In this document: positions 63,191 through 64,000 of the stretch, one piece after another
Numbering within the stretch: the stretch's first letter is position 1
How the letters are laid out: each line of letters opens with the position of its first letter
Assembly (NCBI RefSeq): GCF_009903625.1
Contig: NZ_CP047569.1
Coordinates: 3,078,501 to 3,142,500, forward strand
Reading direction: 5' to 3'
Length of the DNA stretch: 64,000 nucleotides
From: Microbulbifer sp. ALW1
GTDB taxonomy: Bacteria; Pseudomonadota; Gammaproteobacteria; Pseudomonadales; Cellvibrionaceae
Program-made: the position numbers and the translations under genes
Notes under the pieces: generated by a model
The model's input: the letters and a program-made list of their open reading frames with translations, nothing else
The model's database searches: none
What the model was told of the DNA's origin: nothing

Positions 63191-64000
63191 CTAGAAATCG
63201 TAGCGAGCAACCAGGCTGAAGTAGCGTGCGCGGCTTCGCATTTCTGTCAGACCATAATCCGGGTTGGTGATCAGACCATTGGTACCCTGAACCGAGCGGA
63301 TTTCATTCACATCCAGCGCGGCATCGTCGTTCAGAGCGTTGTAGATGGTGCCCTTCAACAGCAGGTCACCATCCAGCAGCGGCATGCGATAGGCCAGTGA
63401 CAAATCCAACTGTTTGCTCCAGGGCAAGTTGCCGGCGGAGCCACGCGGTGCGGGATTGCCATTCTCGTCGTAGAAAGAGACCTCACCGTAGTACTGGCTA
63501 ATACAGTCGCTCCAGGGGCTACCCTCGGCACAGCTGTCTACACCCACCGGATGGATACTGAAGTAGTTTTGCGGACGTCCGGATACCACCGAAGTAACAA
63601 AACCAAAGGTCAGGTCATCAGTCAGGTCGTAATAGCCATTCAACTTGAAGGCGTGGCGGTGATCGTTGGGCAAATCACCATAACTGTGGTCCATCAAGTC
63701 GGCATAGTCGTAAGAAGTTGTCCAACCCGGATCCGCCTGATTGTTGTCCGTACGTACCAGGCCCTCAGTGTTGCCGTAGCTGTGGGACCAGGTGTAGGAA
63801 GCATCCAGGAACAGGCGCTCGGTATACTGACCGCGGAGAGACGTTTCCAGCGCGAGATAGCGACGAGAAGCCTTCGGTAATGCCAGTTCCTCAGCGGAAA
63901 GGTTCACACTATCCAGCTGACCATCACCGTCAAAGTCGTAACGGATGTTGACATCCTCACCCGGGTTTAACAGTACGTAATAGCTGCTCTGCCCAACGTT
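63191..64000 (-). CDS. Oar-like TonB-dependent receptor, C-terminal part only (cut by window edge)
   Basis: The frame is open from 64000 to the stop at 63191: 269 residues of the C-terminal beta-barrel of an Oar-type receptor. Typical pieces are NPGEDVNIRYDFDGDGQLD, YLALETSLRGQYTERLFLDASYTWS, GLVTSVVSGRPQNYFSIHP-like segments and the terminal FSLVARYDF with C-terminal Phe. The internal GTG at 63907 is not a real start. It is related in type to the receptor at 27241-30378. The N-terminal part lies to the right of the window. Confidence 0.88.
   Translation of the reverse strand, partial: NVGQSSYYVLLNPGEDVNIRYDFDGDGQLDSVNLSAEELALPKASRRYLALETSLRGQYTERLFLDASYTWSHSYGNTEGLVRTDNNQADPGWTTSYDYADLMDHSYGDLPNDHRHAFKLNGYYDLTDDLTFGFVTSVVSGRPQNYFSIHPVGVDSCAEGSPWSDCISQYYGEVSFYDENGNPAPRGSAGNLPWSKQLDLSLAYRMPLLDGDLLLKGTIYNALNDDAALDVNEIRSVQGTNGLITNPDYGLTEMRSRARYFSLVARYDF

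Noticed and set aside
1..64000. CRISPR arrays, tRNA/rRNA genes, prophage or IS elements
   Set aside because: Looked for spaced direct repeats, cloverleaf-like sequences, transposase motifs and phage genes; none found apart from the single tyrosine recombinase.

Overview
The window looks like the chromosome of a marine, polymer-degrading gammaproteobacterium. A Microbulbifer/Cellvibrionales-type organism fits best: a complete type II secretion operon, several large TonB-dependent receptors (two of the Oar type), secreted M9 collagenases, an S1/P1 nuclease, a Pseudomonas-like ETF/ETF-QO cluster and DUF2788/DUF1285 proteins. The genus is inferred from gene content only. No rRNA, tRNA, CRISPR array, IS element or phage block was seen. 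The only mobility-type gene is one tyrosine recombinase at about 7.7-8.7 kb.

Layout. 0-6.3 kb: LuxR-type regulator, NAD(P)-binding oxidoreductase, membrane-anchored alpha/beta hydrolase, small unknown protein, MscS channel, and an ECF-type sigma factor with a zinc-finger anti-sigma partner. 6.4-8.7 kb: KfrA-like coiled-coil DNA-binding protein divergent from a tyrosine recombinase, with two clean inverted repeats between them. 8.8-10.4 kb: AzlCD amino-acid exporter with an XRE-cupin regulator. 10.6-14.1 kb: modABC molybdate uptake with a near-ideal ModE box, and convergent modE. 14.2-19.7 kb: RND efflux pump (adaptor plus transporter) with a divergent TetR repressor. 20-23.1 kb: tail-specific protease prc and exonuclease III. 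23.3-26 kb: arsR-arsC-acr3-arsH. 26-30.4 kb: secreted S1/P1 nuclease divergent from an Oar-like TonB receptor. 30.5-33.6 kb: a hybrid sensor kinase that has lost its phospho-accepting histidine, DUF2788 and a small unknown protein. 33.9-44.7 kb: gspCDEFGHIJKLM on the minus strand. 44.9-48.7 kb: etfBA and divergent ETF-QO with a PsrA-type box between them. 48.8-53.3 kb: a beta-helix lipoprotein and a TonB receptor in one operon. 53.6-54.8 kb: TetR regulator and DUF1285 protein. 55.3-62.9 kb: two M9 collagenases and a TonB receptor, with related operator-like sequences upstream. 63.2-64 kb: 3' end of another Oar-like TonB receptor running off the window.

How it fits together. The T2SS is the obvious export route for the collagenases and perhaps the nuclease. 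The TonB receptors would import the released products. Two lipoproteins (collagenase 2 and the beta-helix lipoprotein) carry Asp directly after the lipidated Cys, as in the T2SS-secreted surface lipoprotein PulA, so they are candidate T2SS-displayed surface proteins. The less explained parts are the collagenase/TonB locus with its shared operator, the beta-helix lipoprotein/TonB pair, the degenerate kinase and the KfrA/recombinase pair.
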